In this document: in pieces, positions 22,441 through 35,300 of the stretch
Layout: every line of letters starts with the position of its first letter
Numbering within the stretch: position 1 is the stretch's first letter
Assembly: GCA_022818135.1 (NCBI GenBank)
Contig: JAFMSR010000018.1
Location: forward strand, 1,077,552 to 1,141,551
DNA: 64,000 nucleotides
Reading direction: 5' to 3'
DNA from: Saxidomus purpurata
Lineage: Eukaryota; Mollusca; Bivalvia; Venerida; Veneridae
Position numbers and translations under genes: made by a program
The notes under the pieces: model-generated
What the model saw: only the letters and a program-made list of their open reading frames with translations
Databases searched by the model: none
Told to the model about the DNA's origin: nothing

Positions 22441-24830
22441 CTGCGTGCTTGCTGCCGTATCAAAGCCAATGGAAGCCATCTTAGAATTTTCTTGGTATGC
22501 TTTTTTTTCAAAATGTTAAGGTAAGTAAGGTCGTAACAACAGGGATTCTACTCATTAAGACCAATCATACTATGAAGTTTGAAGACTGTGGGTGAAATAG
22601 ATCTCAAGATATTGAGTGGAAACAACACTGTCGGCCAGACCTTAATAAAACATAATCAACCAATATTTTGTGTCAATAGGTGAATCCAAACTAAACTAAC
22701 TGACTGGGAACCCTGTTGTCACCGCCCATCTAGATCCCGAAATCAAATAACCAGGTTTTCGTTATATATGAACAGAGAACAGAAGGGTATGGGAAACATA
22801 GTGTATCTACAAAAGTGGTCTTGAAGTTTGGAAAAACAGAGAAACAACCAAAATGATTTGTGTTACTTTTACTATGTATTGCAGAAAATACATTGGTATA
22901 ATCTATTGACAAAACAACTGAAATCATATGGTGTATATATTATCATGTAGATATCTACAGATCAACTGTAATTACTGGAAAACATACACTGAACAGTAGA
23001 ATTATTTTGAAAAGGTTAAAAAATTACTTCGGCAACAATTGTTCTGAAATAGGTGTGTTGTTATAAATGGAATATGATAGTAACCTTAACAAGACATTAG
23101 TGATACTGTACTCTGTCTGTAAGTCAAAACAAAGAACGCATTGAGAGTACAAATACTTCTTTACATTCCATGTTTTGATTGTAAAAGTTTTAAACAAAAG
23201 AAAGGGAGCCTTAAGTCCACAGTAATGTGTGTGTGTTTACTTCTGTTGAATAGATAAACTGTTCCATGAGGCAGCATGATAATTTCAATACAAATCAAAT
23301 TGCTCTTCTTCGACTTCAAATTTATTTTCAGAAATCTTGCTAACTTTAATACAAGATGATTATTTGACTATTTTATGGAAACTTAATATTAAGTAAGTTT
23401 TNNNNNNNNNNNNNNNNNNNNNNNNNNNNNNNNNNNNNNNNNNNNNNNNNNNNNNNNNNNNNNNNNNNNNNNNNNNNNNNNNNNNNNNNNNNNNNNNNNN
23501 NNNNNNNNNNNNNNNNNNNNNNNNNNNNNNNNNNNNNNNNNNNNNNNNNNNNNNNNNNNNNNNNNNNNNNNNNNNNNNNNNNNNNNNNNNNNNNNNNNNN
23601 NNNNNNNNNNNNNNNNNNNNNNNNNNNNNNNNNNNNNNNNNNNNNNNNNNNNNNNNNNNNNNNNNNNNNNNNNNNNNNNNNNNNNNNNNNNNNNNNNNNN
23701 NNNNNNNNNNNNNNNNNNNNNNNNNNNNNNNNNNNNNNNNNNNNNNNNNNNNNNNNNNNNNNNNNNNNNNNNNNNNNNNNNNNNNNNNNNNNNNNNNNNN
23801 NNNNNNNNNNNNNNNNNNNNNNNNNNNNNNNNNNNNNNNNNNNNNNNNNNNNNNNNNNNNNNNNNNNNNNNNNNNNNNNNNNNNNNNNNNNNNNNNNNNN
23901 NGGGCATCAATTTTAACATTTACTTTTACTTTGAAAGTTGAAATGTGAAAATCTGTTTAAAAATCTACCAAGGACGGACTTAATAACCTATTGTCAACCT
24001 TTTTATATGGTTTCTTTCACCTTTTTATAGCTTGAAATGTGATACAGGGGTATAGTATTGAGCATTGTCCACAATGAGAGAAAGTTCTTTCATTGTTAAA
24101 ATTGAAAGCATTATCAATCCAAAGATCAAAAAGTGAATATCTAAGCTTTATATATCCTTAGAGGCTAATTTTACTCTATTCTTAAACAAGATTATTTTGA
24201 CCTTGTTGATCAAGCGGAAATATTTTGATGACTTTGTAGTTTGCTTTTGCGATAACAATTTTCAAAAGACGCATAATTTGATGTTGTAAATTTTAGAAAG
24301 CTATACCTGTGCTATATGTGTGTTTCTTATTCCTAGTACATAACCCTTTTTTAAGTTTATTAAGCCTGCATGACTACTGAGTATAATTCACTCTTGATAC
24401 AACTAAATTAGTGACTTTAAGTCCTTAAAAGGATTTAAACCAAAATAAGTCAAATTAGTAGTCTATTGAATGATAGTTTGAGTATCACAAAAGCAACAGT
24501 GTCAAGCCCTAAATTATAGTATTTTTTTAAAATTTTGTTTGTATGAAACTGCCAAGTTTCTTATATACAGAGATAAAAGATGACGGGCCCTTCCAGAGGG
24601 GAATATTTAGGTGTTTTGCCAGAAAAGGGGACTTTTTTTAGAAAATGTATAATCATTTCAAATCCCGGCAGTGGCGGTCAATTTTTCATGACATCCTAAA
24701 TAACATTTATGTATTAACAGTGTTTGTCACTGTCTTACTACATGTACATGCATACTTTGTATTGTACTGTACATGATTACTTGAAAATGAATACTATTTA
24801 CAATCAGGAAAGACCTTAAAACATGTTTTA
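22440..24830. other. intergenic DNA containing a 500-N assembly gap
   Basis: Positions 23402-23901 are 500 N, a conventional gap of unknown true length. The surrounding sequence is AT-rich and shows no gene or repeat that I can identify. Confidence 0.8.
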
Positions 24831-24862
24831 TTAATTGTTTATTATCTTAGTCAAGCAATATT

Positions 24863-25186
24863 CACACCCCAGTTTGTGTCTACTTACACACCAGTTTGCA
24901 TCTGCTGACACACCAGTTTGTGTCTGCTCTCACAACAGTTTGCATCTGCTCACACACCAGCTCGCATCTGCTCACACACCAATTTGCATCTGCTCACACA
25001 CCAGTTGGTGTCAGCTCACACACCAGTTTGTGTCTGCTCATACACCAGTTTGTGTCTGCTCACACATCAGTTTACGTCTGCTCACACACCAGTTTGCGTC
25101 TGCTCAAACACCTGTTTGTGTCTGCTGATGCACCAGTTGGTGTCTACTCACAAACCAGTTTGCGTCTGCGTACACACCAGTTTGAG
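24863..25186 (+). repeat. 22-bp minisatellite, ~14-15 copies
   Basis: The unit is CACACCAGTTTGTGTCTGCTCA with variation. As 22 is not a multiple of 3 and the unit lacks plus-strand stops, all three plus frames are open and give overlapping 97-122 aa ORFs, which are artefacts. It ends exactly where homology with unit B begins (about 25190), so it sits on or near the duplication boundary. Confidence 0.95.
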
Positions 25187-25399
25187 TACAATCAGTGCCA
25201 TGGCGGAAGTGTCTGTAGGCAAGACACAGATATTTCCATATTGCCTCGCTCTCTTCTGGGGTGAGTCTCAAGAACAAGTAATCTAAGTTGCAAGAACTTG
25301 TTTCCCAATCGAGAATAGATGAATTAGTATAGATTTTAAACATTGTGCATATAGAGCAACAGACTGCAATGACTATATATAATGTAAACATACGTGTTT

Positions 25400-26480
25400 T
25401 TCTACGATTTGACCTGGTGACCTAGTTATTTACCCCAATTGCACCACTTACATACTTTACCTAGAATTCATCCAAAGAAACATTCAGATCAACTTTCAGG
25501 AGGTGCAAAATGAAGGTGTTTCTACTATTTGACCTGACAACCTAGTTTTTGACCCAATGTGACCCAAGTTTCAAACTTGTCCAAGAGTTTATCAAAACAT
25601 ACTTTCTGACTAATTTTCAACACAATTTGGCAGTGCTTTGATAATTTGGTCAACTAAATTGGTCGGACTGAGTCTCTGACGTTACTGATGTTGCACATCA
25701 TGTTACCCCAGCCACTTGGGCAATGCAGAAGAAGTTAATCACTTGTTTTATTATCCGATTTTACAGTGATGTCATGTGCAAAAGCCAAAATTTCATATAG
25801 TTTCACAAATCTTTTCATGACTTGACGGGGTGACCTAGTTTTTTACACTACCTGATCCAGTTTCAAACTTGTCCTAGAGGTTAGAGGTCATCAAGAAAAG
25901 TATTCTGAAAAACTTTCATGTTTGGGGTGCAACTATGGCCTTTCAGTGTTCACAAGGTTTGTCTATGATTTGACCGGGTGACCTAGTTTTTGACCGCAAG
26001 TGACTGTTTCAAAATTTTCAAGATTGGTGGTCAAATGTGGCCTCTAGACTGTTCACAAAGTTTTTCTATCATTTGACCTGGTGACCTAGTTTTTGACCCC
26101 ACATGACAAGTTTCAATGTTATCCAAGAGTTCATCAAAAAATACATTCTGATTATTTCTCAATACAACTTGGTATAACATGTGGCTTCTAGTGTTCATAA
26201 GATTTTTCTGATTTGACAGGATGGCCTAGTTTTTAATCCTATGTGACCCTATTTCGAACTTGGCCTAGAAATTAACAAGAAAAATATTCTGACAAACTTT
26301 CATGATTGGCGGTCAAATGTGGCCTCTCCAGTGTTCACAAGGTTTTTCTATTATTTGACCTGGTGACATAGTTTCTGGCCCTACAAAACCCAGTTGTGAA
26401 CTTATTAAAGAGAAACATAGAAACACATGATCAAGGACTTTAAACTGTAGCCTCTAGAGTGTTTACAAGGTAAATGTGGA
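25400..26480 (-). mobile_element. pearl-like element with GTGACCTAGTTTTTGACCC units
   Basis: Five or more units of about 170 bp share ATTTGACC(T/G)GGTGACCTAGTTTTTGACC, CAAGTTTCAAACTTG and CTCTAGAGTGTTCACAAGG. The unit B version (43090-43602) is shorter and retains the end GCTCAGGTGAGCTAAAA, linking it to the P1 hairpin end. Confidence 0.65.
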
Positions 26481-26489
26481 CAAACAACA

Positions 26490-28540
26490 TACAATGAGTG
26501 ATCACAATAGATCACCTTTGGAGATAATGCAAATAAGATAATACAAACAACAACTTTGATATACTAAATTGTTTACACAGCTTCTGGCCTATATGTGTAT
26601 TGAGTATTACAAATCAACAAAATGTATGTTCATACAAATTAACAAATTGTATGTACATTGTATTAATGAAAATCCCAAGTAACAAGTTTATCTATATACA
26701 TGTAGTTCTATTGCAAACAAAATATGGCCATTCAAACAACCTACCTTTGCAGCCTACCTTTGCAGCATGCACCTCTTCAGTATAAAATAAAACATGACAA
26801 AATGCCGTAAACTCTAGCAATTGAACACATATGGTTTGAAAATATTTGTAATCTCTTTTGATATGCTCCAGCTAATAAAGGCAGTTCTGGGATTTGTTTT
26901 GTTCTTTTCTGAAAGATCATCCAGCAGGCAATAGAGAGGCAATACAAAACAGACAATGGACGTACCAATACCAAACTTATCAATATTTGCTGTTTTCTTA
27001 TACATTTATATAAGATCAAAAATTCAAGGCTATCGTAACAGTTATCATCTGATCAACCACACAACTACATGCAGAGATTTTACCAAAAATTTCTTTTCAT
27101 TCTAACAAGTGTTGAAACAATGTTTATCGCACTGACATAGGGCCACCTAACATGTTAGAAATAACTTATTCTATTTCTCTTTTTTTCTACATAAACCTTA
27201 TGAAATAAATCAATTTTTGACAAGAAATAGCAAAAAAAAAAAATCACTTCACTCCATTAAAATAACACACTGTTCATACACATTGGTACTGTACAAATTT
27301 CTATTCTTTTTTGTCATTTATTTTCCAACAATAGGTATACAATGGTCAAACTGTTAACATTTCTAAGGGTATACTTGTATATCAATGCTAAATCCTTTCC
27401 TATGATGGTTTCTTTGAAGGGTAATATCACTTTGACTATTACATCGTTACAGACTTTGATAAAATACTTTTCAATTTTAATTCTGCATGTATTATAGACA
27501 TACATTGTACAATTTATGATTATCCAACATCCCAGACACTTTATATATTCTGTTACCTAGGTAACAGTCTGAGACTACATTATTTAAAGTCCCACTAACA
27601 CTTGGGTTGTAAAATAACTTGTAGCCCTTATTTTACCAAGAATGATATCTTACCATTGAACCACACTGTTGTTTGCTTGAAAACCATTTCATAACATTGT
27701 TTTTTGAATCAATGTCTACATGCTATAAATATAGCACAGAACTTTTTCAATGACATTGCAAAAAATAAGAAACATTTTTTGACATCACTTTTTCATGAAG
27801 AAACGACAAAATTATAGAAGATATGTGTATTGTCAACATTGTTTAAGAGTAATTAGAACACAATTCTATCACTATTAATTCTCTCTGTTAAATCATTATT
27901 CTATTTATGAGTATTTAAAGTGCTAATGGACCTTTCAAAATAATACTATATTTTAATGTCATCTTAATCTTAACTAAAACCCCTTTTCCCCACCGGCTGC
28001 ATTTCTTAAATTTCTATTATAAATTTAGAGACTTTTGTTGTATCTATCTATTGTTACTAATATTGCAAAAATCTATATATGTATTACCCAAGTCAATGGT
28101 TTTATATATGTTCTTCTGTTCAACTTAATATCTGACTAGACAAAGGCACTCTTACACCACTTTCAACTTAATACTGGTATTTTACCAGCTCAAGCTCAAT
28201 CATGTATTTGAGATAAAGCAATAATTTACCAAACAAAGGCATTGTAATACCACTTAAAATTCATATTTGACCAAACCAGGAACGTAGAATCAACGTATAT
28301 TCTACGTTCCTGACCAAACAAAGGCTCTATAATCAAGTCAGTCTGAGAGCAACTTGATTGTTTGCGGACATGTGACTGTTTTACATGGAATTAAGTACCA
28401 GACTGTTTCACATGATGTCAACTAGTTTCTATTGCTGCCCCTTGAAAAATCCTTTCTTACACCAATAAGTTTGTTTTTTTATGAAGAAATAAGAGGCTAT
28501 AGCACATTCCAGACACTTCTACATATCATAAATTGGTACT
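26490..28540. other. non-coding duplicated DNA
   Basis: 26490-27030 matches 43745-44200 in unit B; afterwards the copies diverge. No exon recognised. A perfect 13-bp stem hairpin occurs at 28278-28311. Confidence 0.5.
28278..28311. repeat. perfect hairpin AGGAACGTAGAAT
   Basis: Arms 28278-28290 and 28299-28311 are perfect reverse complements with an 8-base spacer. GACCAAAC lies directly on both sides, as if the hairpin had been inserted into a duplicated target. Confidence 0.85.
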
Positions 28541-28549
28541 AAATTGTAG

Positions 28550-28608
28550 TTACTTCCCTTTTACAGTGATTACTTCCCTTTTACAGTGGTTACTTCCCTT
28601 TTACAGCT
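28550..28608 (+). repeat. 20-bp repeat, 3 copies
   Basis: TTACTTCCCTTTTACAGTGG is repeated three times with differences only in the last bases. Each carries a TTTTACAG that resembles a 3' splice site. Confidence 0.9.
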
Positions 28609-28926
28609 GCTCATACCATAATCTTCTTACTGACAAGCCCTGGTGTCTCAAATCTGGTAGATTTTACAAAGGACAGTTATACAAACTTATCAGAGTACAT
28701 GTATACAAACTGAAGTTACTTATCTGGTTCAAGTGCTCAAGGTTGGTTTTATTCATAATCATAGCCTATCTAGTGTACCATACAACACACAGTAATAACC
28801 GAAAATACATATATGTTCTTACAGGAAAAACTAAACATTTCAGAAATTATTGTACAATGCACATTTTTGAACTTCACAAATATGCAACCAAAACAATGCA
28901 AAAGAACTGAAATATCATTATACACA

Positions 28927-29185
28927 AAATGAACACTACTAACATATAACTGTGGCAATACAAGAAAACATAGTCAAATGAACACCACTAACATATACCG
29001 GGTAACTGTGGCAATACAAGAAAACATAGTCAAATGAACACCACTAACATTTAACTGTGGCAATACAAGAAAACATAGTCAAATGAACACCACTAACATA
29101 CAACTGCGGCAATACAAGAAAATATAGTCAAATGAACACTGTGGCAATACAAGCAAATATAGTCAAATGAACACAACTAACAAAT
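28927..29185 (+). repeat. ~50-56-bp tandem repeat, ~5 copies
   Basis: Units contain CAAATGAACACCACTAACAT and AACTGTGGCAATACAAGAAAA with small indels. Confidence 0.85.
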
Positions 29186-30295
29186 AACTGTGGTAAAACA
29201 AACATAACATTGTATAGTCTTTGTGGAATAGGACAGAAATGTTTAAAATGAACCATTGAAGTACACTGTGAACATATATAATATAAGGGGAAAAATATAA
29301 CACCATTAAAATAGAACAGTGATAGTATAAACCTTTATGAAAATTTGTATACTGTTAACTTATGAGTCTAGCCAACTTTCACTATGATCATGTAAAACTT
29401 GTTGCCTTTAAAGTGGTTATAAGCCAACTGTTGACAGCAGACTGACAGACACCAGACAATGGTTGATCACAACAGCACAACCTTAAGCATACAATCAAAT
29501 GCACAATGGTACATTCCACATGGAAACTAGCCATGCAAGAGTTGATTAACACACACAAAAATAAATTTTCATCTCAATTTGAACTAAAAGTAAAATTTAT
29601 GAACACAATTTGAAATTCATACCTCATAGATTCTGACAGATCACGAAGGTAAATACAGTAAGAAAAATGCCACTTATCAAATATTACCCGATACAAAATA
29701 ATGCACACTGAACATGACTGTGTAAGCCAAAATAACAGTAAAAATGAAAATTGTGTTCAATCTTTCTTCATTCTGGCCATTGAATGCAGTGTAACTTGAA
29801 CCCCAATTCTTGCACAAAAAATTTGTTAATCTCTATACAGAGAGTCACACCACTTCTAAACAGTTTAACAAATATGTTTCTACATATCATTTAACAATCA
29901 GAAGTTCTCTTTATTGTAAGCAAAGATTTCTACCAGCAGAACCCTTGTGTCCAACACGTTAGGAAGAATAAAGTTTAATGCAGGGCTCTTAACTCCAGAC
30001 TTACTGTAAAAGTCTTTATATTCGATAACTGTTTATTTTGCGATTTCCTTACTGCTCGAGCATGTACTATTTTATATATATTAATTGTTTATGTTATTCA
30101 AGAGAGTTTTATTAACTCATGAAAGGATTCATTAGCAAAAATTTGTGAACATAAAAACCTTACAAAAAAAAACTTATACAGTACTAGTGGTTATTACATT
30201 TGAACACAATCCAGTATGTCTTCAACCCAAAGCTCTATCAGTATGCAGTGGTGTGCTGCATAAACCATTTTATAGCCCTAAATACTTAGTTATGG

Positions 30296-30527
30296 AAATC
30301 ACTTTATGTCATAAAGATTTCAAGTTCCTTTATATCAAACACTAGCAGTGTTCAAGATCGCTTTTTGTCACAGACATAAAGCTTTCAAAATCAGTTTATG
30401 TCACAAAGCATTCCAAATCAGTATATGTCACAAAGCATTAAAGATTACTTTATGTTACTGTCACACAGCATTAAAGATCACTTTGTGTCACAGACGTACA
30501 GCATTCAAAATCAATTTAAGACACAGA
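30296..30527 (+). repeat. ~33-bp tandem repeat (unit A copy)
   Basis: Repeated text of the form CATTAAAGATCACTTTATGTCACAGAC, about seven copies. The homologous array in unit B is 54530-54760, with a different internal order. The array is therefore older than the duplication and has changed since. Confidence 0.8.
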
Positions 30528-30714
30528 CGCAACTCGTTCTTCTATATATTTAGTATCACATTCTTCTTCTATGTTGGGGGTCTTTTTCTCGAGACATCCG
30601 CCAGTCTTTTCCAGAATCTGATGTATATCAAAAGCTACCCCTGGAAAAGACATCGAAAAACAATATTTAGCGTATATAAAATGCATAAACACAACAAGAG
30701 GCCATGATGGCCTA

Positions 30715-32429
30715 CCGTATCTCCCCGCCTATAAGGCGATCCGCTTACAAGACGAACCCCCTACTTTGCCATGGAAATTGTGTGGTTTTTGAATAGATTC
30801 ATTTATAAGACAAGACAATTTTTTAAATGAAACCCAGTTACTTTATTTTCTTCAAGTTCGTATGATTTCTAAGCTAATAAATTTTTTTGAGTATTATAAA
30901 CCAATCTGTGTATTTTTGTGACTATTTGAAAAGATAATTGCGTAAATATGTGCCATTGGCTGATTAATCAATTATGAAAACATATGACAGCTTGTATATA
31001 ATTAATAAGAGTGCCGAGGATCCCCCAAAGTAGCGACAATTACGTCGTAGTTTAAAGACAAAAAAGGATCGAGATGGCAATAAAGTCAATTAAAAATTAT
31101 ATTTTCATTCCCATTAGAGTTATCACAAAATGTTTGCAAAAAATAAGCAAACTTTCGTATTTATAATTAAAAGCTGACAAAACAACCGCAGCGACGAATT
31201 TTACAAAAAAACCTTTCGGCCTTTTGTCTAAGCCTCTCGATCCTTTTTTCTTTTAACAACGACGTAATTGCCGCTAATTTGGGGTATCCTAGGCACTCTT
31301 ACTAATTATACACAAGCTGCCAAATGTTTTCATAAATCGATTAATCAGCCGATGACACGTATTTACCGGATGCAATTATCATCTCAAAGTGTCACCAAAA
31401 ATCAATATCCGAATTAACAATACACAGACTAGACTGATTATCGGGTTTTTTTTACAATAAACACTGTGTAAACGCTTAATTCAGATATCAATTTTAGGCT
31501 GCTTATATCATACCGGACAAAAACAAATATCCTTTGAACACCTGTAACGTAATAAACCGTATACGCGGGTTAAGACCGGTTTGGCCTTCCATAGAAGTGA
31601 CAGTGACCGTATGGAACACGTTTTGTCTGTATGAATTTAAAGGCTATGCCGACAGCTCCTGACTGTTGAAAACTCAGACGTCCGAGGCAAATGCTGACAC
31701 ATTATGACGACCTTGTAAATGACCTTGGACACAATTTTACCAGCTTTGAAAATTTTCATTTAACAACGTTCGCGTACAGGCCCCTGTGGGATAGTGTTTT
31801 GAGCGCGTGCAAATATTTTTTCACAGACATAAAGCAGACATGTTGTACTCAAACCTAGGTATATTGACATCTTATGAGAACGCTTGAAATTGACCTCTCG
31901 TTAGCAAAAAAAAAAAAAAAAAGTCCATGCGCAGGTTAGCAGACAGGGTGACCCCTGCGCGTGACCTCTGTAGGTGGGCCAATGGAAATTTTACTTTCAT
32001 GTTACAGCTCGCAGTAAACCGAAAGTAGCCAAAACGTGATGTACAGTGTTTACAAAAACGCATGCATGTCTGTCGAGTGTGTAACAAAATATGCCGGTGT
32101 CCAAAGGATATGACGGAAAAAGTCGGCACCACTTATTTTCGCTAAGTTTACCTTCAGATTCTTTACATAATTTGCGATCGACAGCAGAGGTGAGTTGACA
32201 CAATAACGTAATTCGCCAATGTACGGTACCGGTAATTGTTTGACTGTCGTCGGCACATAGACACTCGCGGGACGACATTCGATATTGCCGATTTCATCAC
32301 AAACGTATCTAGGATTGATACGTATTTTTGGTTGATTCTCGTGGCCTCGCTTATAAGACGAGGACCCCACTTTGAGGCAAAAATCGGGACTTTATTTCCT
32401 CGTCTTATAATTTAAGCGGGGAAATGTGG
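30715..32429. mobile_element. 1.7-kb TA-flanked non-autonomous DNA transposon, present only in unit A
   Basis: Ends read CCGTATCTCCCCGC and, inverted, CCACATTTCCCCGC, followed by ATAAGACG-type text in both arms. TA flanks both ends (30713-30714, 32430-32431). Unit B has the same flanks with a single TA (54948-54949), an exact empty site. TA target duplication and short TIRs fit the Tc1/mariner/pogo superfamily. No transposase frame is visible. Inside is a long imperfect fold-back (about 30900-31075 against 31222-31425). Confidence 0.85.
30900..31425. repeat. long imperfect palindrome inside the TA element
   Basis: Text such as AAAGGATCGAGA and GGCTGATTAATC on the left arm recurs inverted on the right arm (TCTCGATCCTTTTTT, GATTAATCAGCC) in the correct order. 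Arms are about 170-200 bp with about 150 bp between them. Confidence 0.75.
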
Positions 32430-32731
32430 TAGATTGCTTGTTTGAGTAAAACCATTCCAGACTGAAAATTAAATCAAAGTACTGTAACAAAAAAATACCT
32501 AATACCAGAAAAATAAATTTGCTTACTTTATATGCAAATAAATATGGTCAAACAAATCAGTTTCGAATTCTGGTAATTAGGCACCTTTTGTCTATAGTAA
32601 ACAGTTTGACAATGAGAAGCATAATCATGTGATTTGGTTTCTTTCCTTGTAAAACTGTGCAAACCTCTCTTCAGCACTCAGAGCTGTGACAAGCTATGGG
32701 CTACCTCCACACTATATTTATGAGTAAATGT

Positions 32732-32860
32732 CTACAATTTACCATGTGGGATTTGATAGCCTTCCTCTAGCCCATGTGGATTTGACGGTGTGACACAGTC
32801 TAGATTCACCTCCTTACGTAAACACTGGTCGATGTCAACAGCACTGAAGAATGCCACGGA
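32732..32860 (-). pseudogene. POLG: POLG copy A last exon
   Basis: 129 nt from a TTTTCAG acceptor to TAG at 32732-32734. Encodes [18 protein letters not shown] and [19 protein letters not shown], the C-terminus of POLG. It is identical in amino acids to unit B and ends at about the usual place for invertebrate POLG. Confidence 0.93.
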
Positions 32861-33213
32861 CTGAAAACTGAATGTCATACTTAAAATATTGTACTTTATA
32901 TACAATACCTGGGGTAAATCACCAAGAAACAATTTTTGTGTTTCAGTATTTAAATGGACCTATTGTCTTCTTTTTATCCTTTTTAACACCTTTTAGGAAC
33001 TTCATATCTTGGGTTATATAATGAATTAAACCTCTCTTGAATTTCAGTCCAGAATCAGGTTAAAAACATACCTGTACTTTGTTTTTACATGAGTTACAAA
33101 GTTTAGGAAGTAATATTCTGGTTCCCTGAATTTCTAGCCTTAAACTTAATAAAGCTTTATCAAATAATTTTGCAGAACTTATATTTTAAAATCAGAGGAA
33201 CAAAAGTTGTTAC

Positions 33214-33325
33214 CAATGGAAGATCCTTGATACCCAGTTTGTGTGCAAACATTGCTCGGGTAAGCAGGTTGGTGATTTGTAGAGCCAGTGCTGCCCTGTA
33301 ACGGTCTTCCTCTGCCATCAGGTAT
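33214..33325 (-). pseudogene. POLG: POLG copy A exon: [27 protein letters not shown]
   Basis: 112 nt, acceptor TTTCTAG, donor GTAACA. Encodes [18 protein letters not shown] followed by [14 protein letters not shown], the thumb-side C-terminal helices after motif C. Fully open in this copy; three differences from unit B. Confidence 0.93.
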
Positions 33326-33608
33326 CTAGAAATAGAAACATAAATGACTGAGTATCTAAAAATTGAAACATACCAGGTCATATCATATCTACCCTTGAAT
33401 TGATCAATATTTTATCATTTTTGAAGTTGATTTAAGTATATTTTGAAAGGAAAAACAAGCAACTAATGTCTGCCGAGTTCAGCCAAATGTTTACAGTTGC
33501 ACCGTGGGACCGGATGTAATAAAAGCTGGTCTCCGGCTCCGGTCTTCGAAGGTTTCACAAGACAAGTATTATTAAATTGACAGTATTTGGAAGATTGAAA
33601 CAGCATAC

Positions 33609-33752
33609 CTAACTTCATCATGTATACTGATGGAGAACCATCCACTGATGTCATACTCTTCAAACAACCAGCGCATACTAACCAACATCAAGTGGAGATA
33701 ATCCACGGCAGCCAGAACTCTGTACAACCCAGTTTATACGGCTCGTCATGAA
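33609..33752 (-). pseudogene. POLG: POLG copy A exon with motif C, frameshifted
   Basis: 144 nt against 140 in unit B. Four extra bases (plus-strand GCCA near 33711) shift the frame just after INWVVQSS. The downstream DNA would still encode WLFEEYDIS and the intact catalytic HDEVR motif, but out of frame. Confidence 0.92.
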
Positions 33753-33810
33753 CTGCAAAGACATAAACAAAGAACTGTTACAATTAAATGATACAATTTA
33801 CTCAATCCTA

Positions 33811-33993
33811 TATATGTCAAAACTGCATGAAAGACCACCTCCGAAAAAAGACCACCCTGCAAATAAAGACCAATAGGGGCAAAACATAGCACTATTCAGC
33901 CATTGTGTAGACACTTTGAATAAAGACAACTTGTCCAAAATGACCGTCACAGCTTCTTCCGGTCAGTGGTCTGAGTTCACAGGTTTGACTGTA
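33811..33993. mobile_element. MITE-like repeat in POLG intron, copy A
   Basis: A segment with repeated 'AAAGACCA' and 'AATAAAGAC' words ends in CACAGGTTTGACTGTA, and the start resembles its inverse. Also present in unit B (56347-56533), so it predates the duplication. Confidence 0.5.
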
Positions 33994-34056
33994 TAATCTT
34001 ATCCCACACTGTGAAAAATGAAAATGTTATTCTGGTGAGAATCACAATGACTGGTA

Positions 34057-34553
34057 TACAGTAAAACCTGTATCAGTGGTCACCTAAATTAACCAGCCAC
34101 TTGCTGTAAGCAGTCAACACTGATGTATTCTAATTGCGCTATTGTAATATTTAAATACCTGAACAAAACAACTACCTAACTTAAACTTTTGATGCATCCC
34201 TTTGGTGTTTAGGGAGGGGATCAGTGGTTAACGTGCTGGACTGGTAATACAAGGATCACAGGTTCAATACCCCACTCCTCCACCGACATAACTAATGGTC
34301 TTTCGGATAAGACCTTAAACCGAACTCCTATATACCAGTGCTGTACAAATCTGGCATGTTAAAAAACCAGTAGGTATCTCTGGAACGGGACGAGAACTGT
34401 ACCTTTCACTATCCCCCTAAAATCTAAAATAACTAACATTTTCTGGGGGTTGTTGGTAATATGTTGATTATCCAGTACAAACAATAAAACTCTAAAATAC
34501 AATGTTATACAAACATATCCCTTTGGCTGTTACTTAACATAGGTTTGACTGTA
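34057..34553. mobile_element. TIR element (TACAGTAAAACCTGT...AGGTTTGACTGTA) carrying a SINE, copy A
   Basis: Outer ends are TACAGTAAAACCTGTAT and AGGTTTGACTGTA, inverted versions of one terminal word. The inside contains the tRNA-derived SINE at 34198-34500. Counterpart in unit B at 56595-57091. Confidence 0.55.
34198..34500 (+). mobile_element. tRNA-derived SINE, copy A
   Basis: An A-box-like ATCAGTGGTTAACG and a B-box-like GGTTCAATACC lie 30-35 bases apart with a CTGG...CCACTCC context. They are followed by CTTTCGGATAAGACCTTAAACCGA, which looks like a conserved SINE central domain. The end is A-rich. No coding capacity. Confidence 0.65.
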
Positions 34554-35185
34554 ATCCAATGTCATATATTGTGATCTATTTATACCTTCTATACATGTAA
34601 GATACAGCATGTCAATTCTCAGCATTTGTGCCCTGCTGCTTTCTTGATTTTCTTCCTGTGTTCATTACCTCACTGATATGATGTATTTATCAAAAATAAG
34701 ATTTTACGGGTAGAAACTAGCACATGATTGGCTATGCTATATATAACGTTGCATTCAAAAAGTAATACTGGTATGCAACATGAAAAAAAATGGCAATCCC
34801 AGTTTGGTTCCCAGCCACAGCCGACTAGTGCTCAGTTCTGAATGAAATTATTTCTTAAATTAATATTAACGCCTACACTGAATGCTGGAGAGGAATAAAA
34901 CTGTAAATTAAAATATCATATTGATTTCAGGTGAGAAATACCAAACCTTGAACCTTTGAACCAAGATTTGTTTTAACCACATGTGCGAAATAAAAAAAAC
35001 CATAAACATCTTAATTCACACTCACTTGTCTAGCAGGCTACAGACAACAGAATCCGATCAACTTTATTTGAAACTTGAAGCAACTATGAAAATTGTAATA
35101 CAATGTGTTTATCTGTAGACTCGCTTAGATTACATCAGGTTACAATCTAACATTTGTGACAGGGACCTTGAAGAGTTATACTTAC

Positions 35186-35300
35186 ATCTTCGTTAACATT
35201 ATCTGGCTCCAAAGCTTTACTGATACGGCATCCGAGCACAGGTGTACGCGGCTCATCTAGACGAGCAATTTCCTCTAGCTTGTTAAACATGGACCTCTCA
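35186..35300 (-). pseudogene. POLG: POLG copy A exon: MFNKLEEIA...ALEP
   Basis: 115 nt, acceptor ACGATACAG, donor GTAAGT. Encodes [20 protein letters not shown] and ISKALEP, closely matching animal POLG upstream of the NWVVQSS helix. Differs from unit B at six positions. Confidence 0.93.

Noticed and set aside
23389..23919. 176-aa ORF
   Set aside because: It spans the 500-N gap; almost all residues are undefined.
24835..25264. Three overlapping plus-strand ORFs of 97-122 aa
   Set aside because: All come from the 22-bp minisatellite, which lacks stops in any frame.
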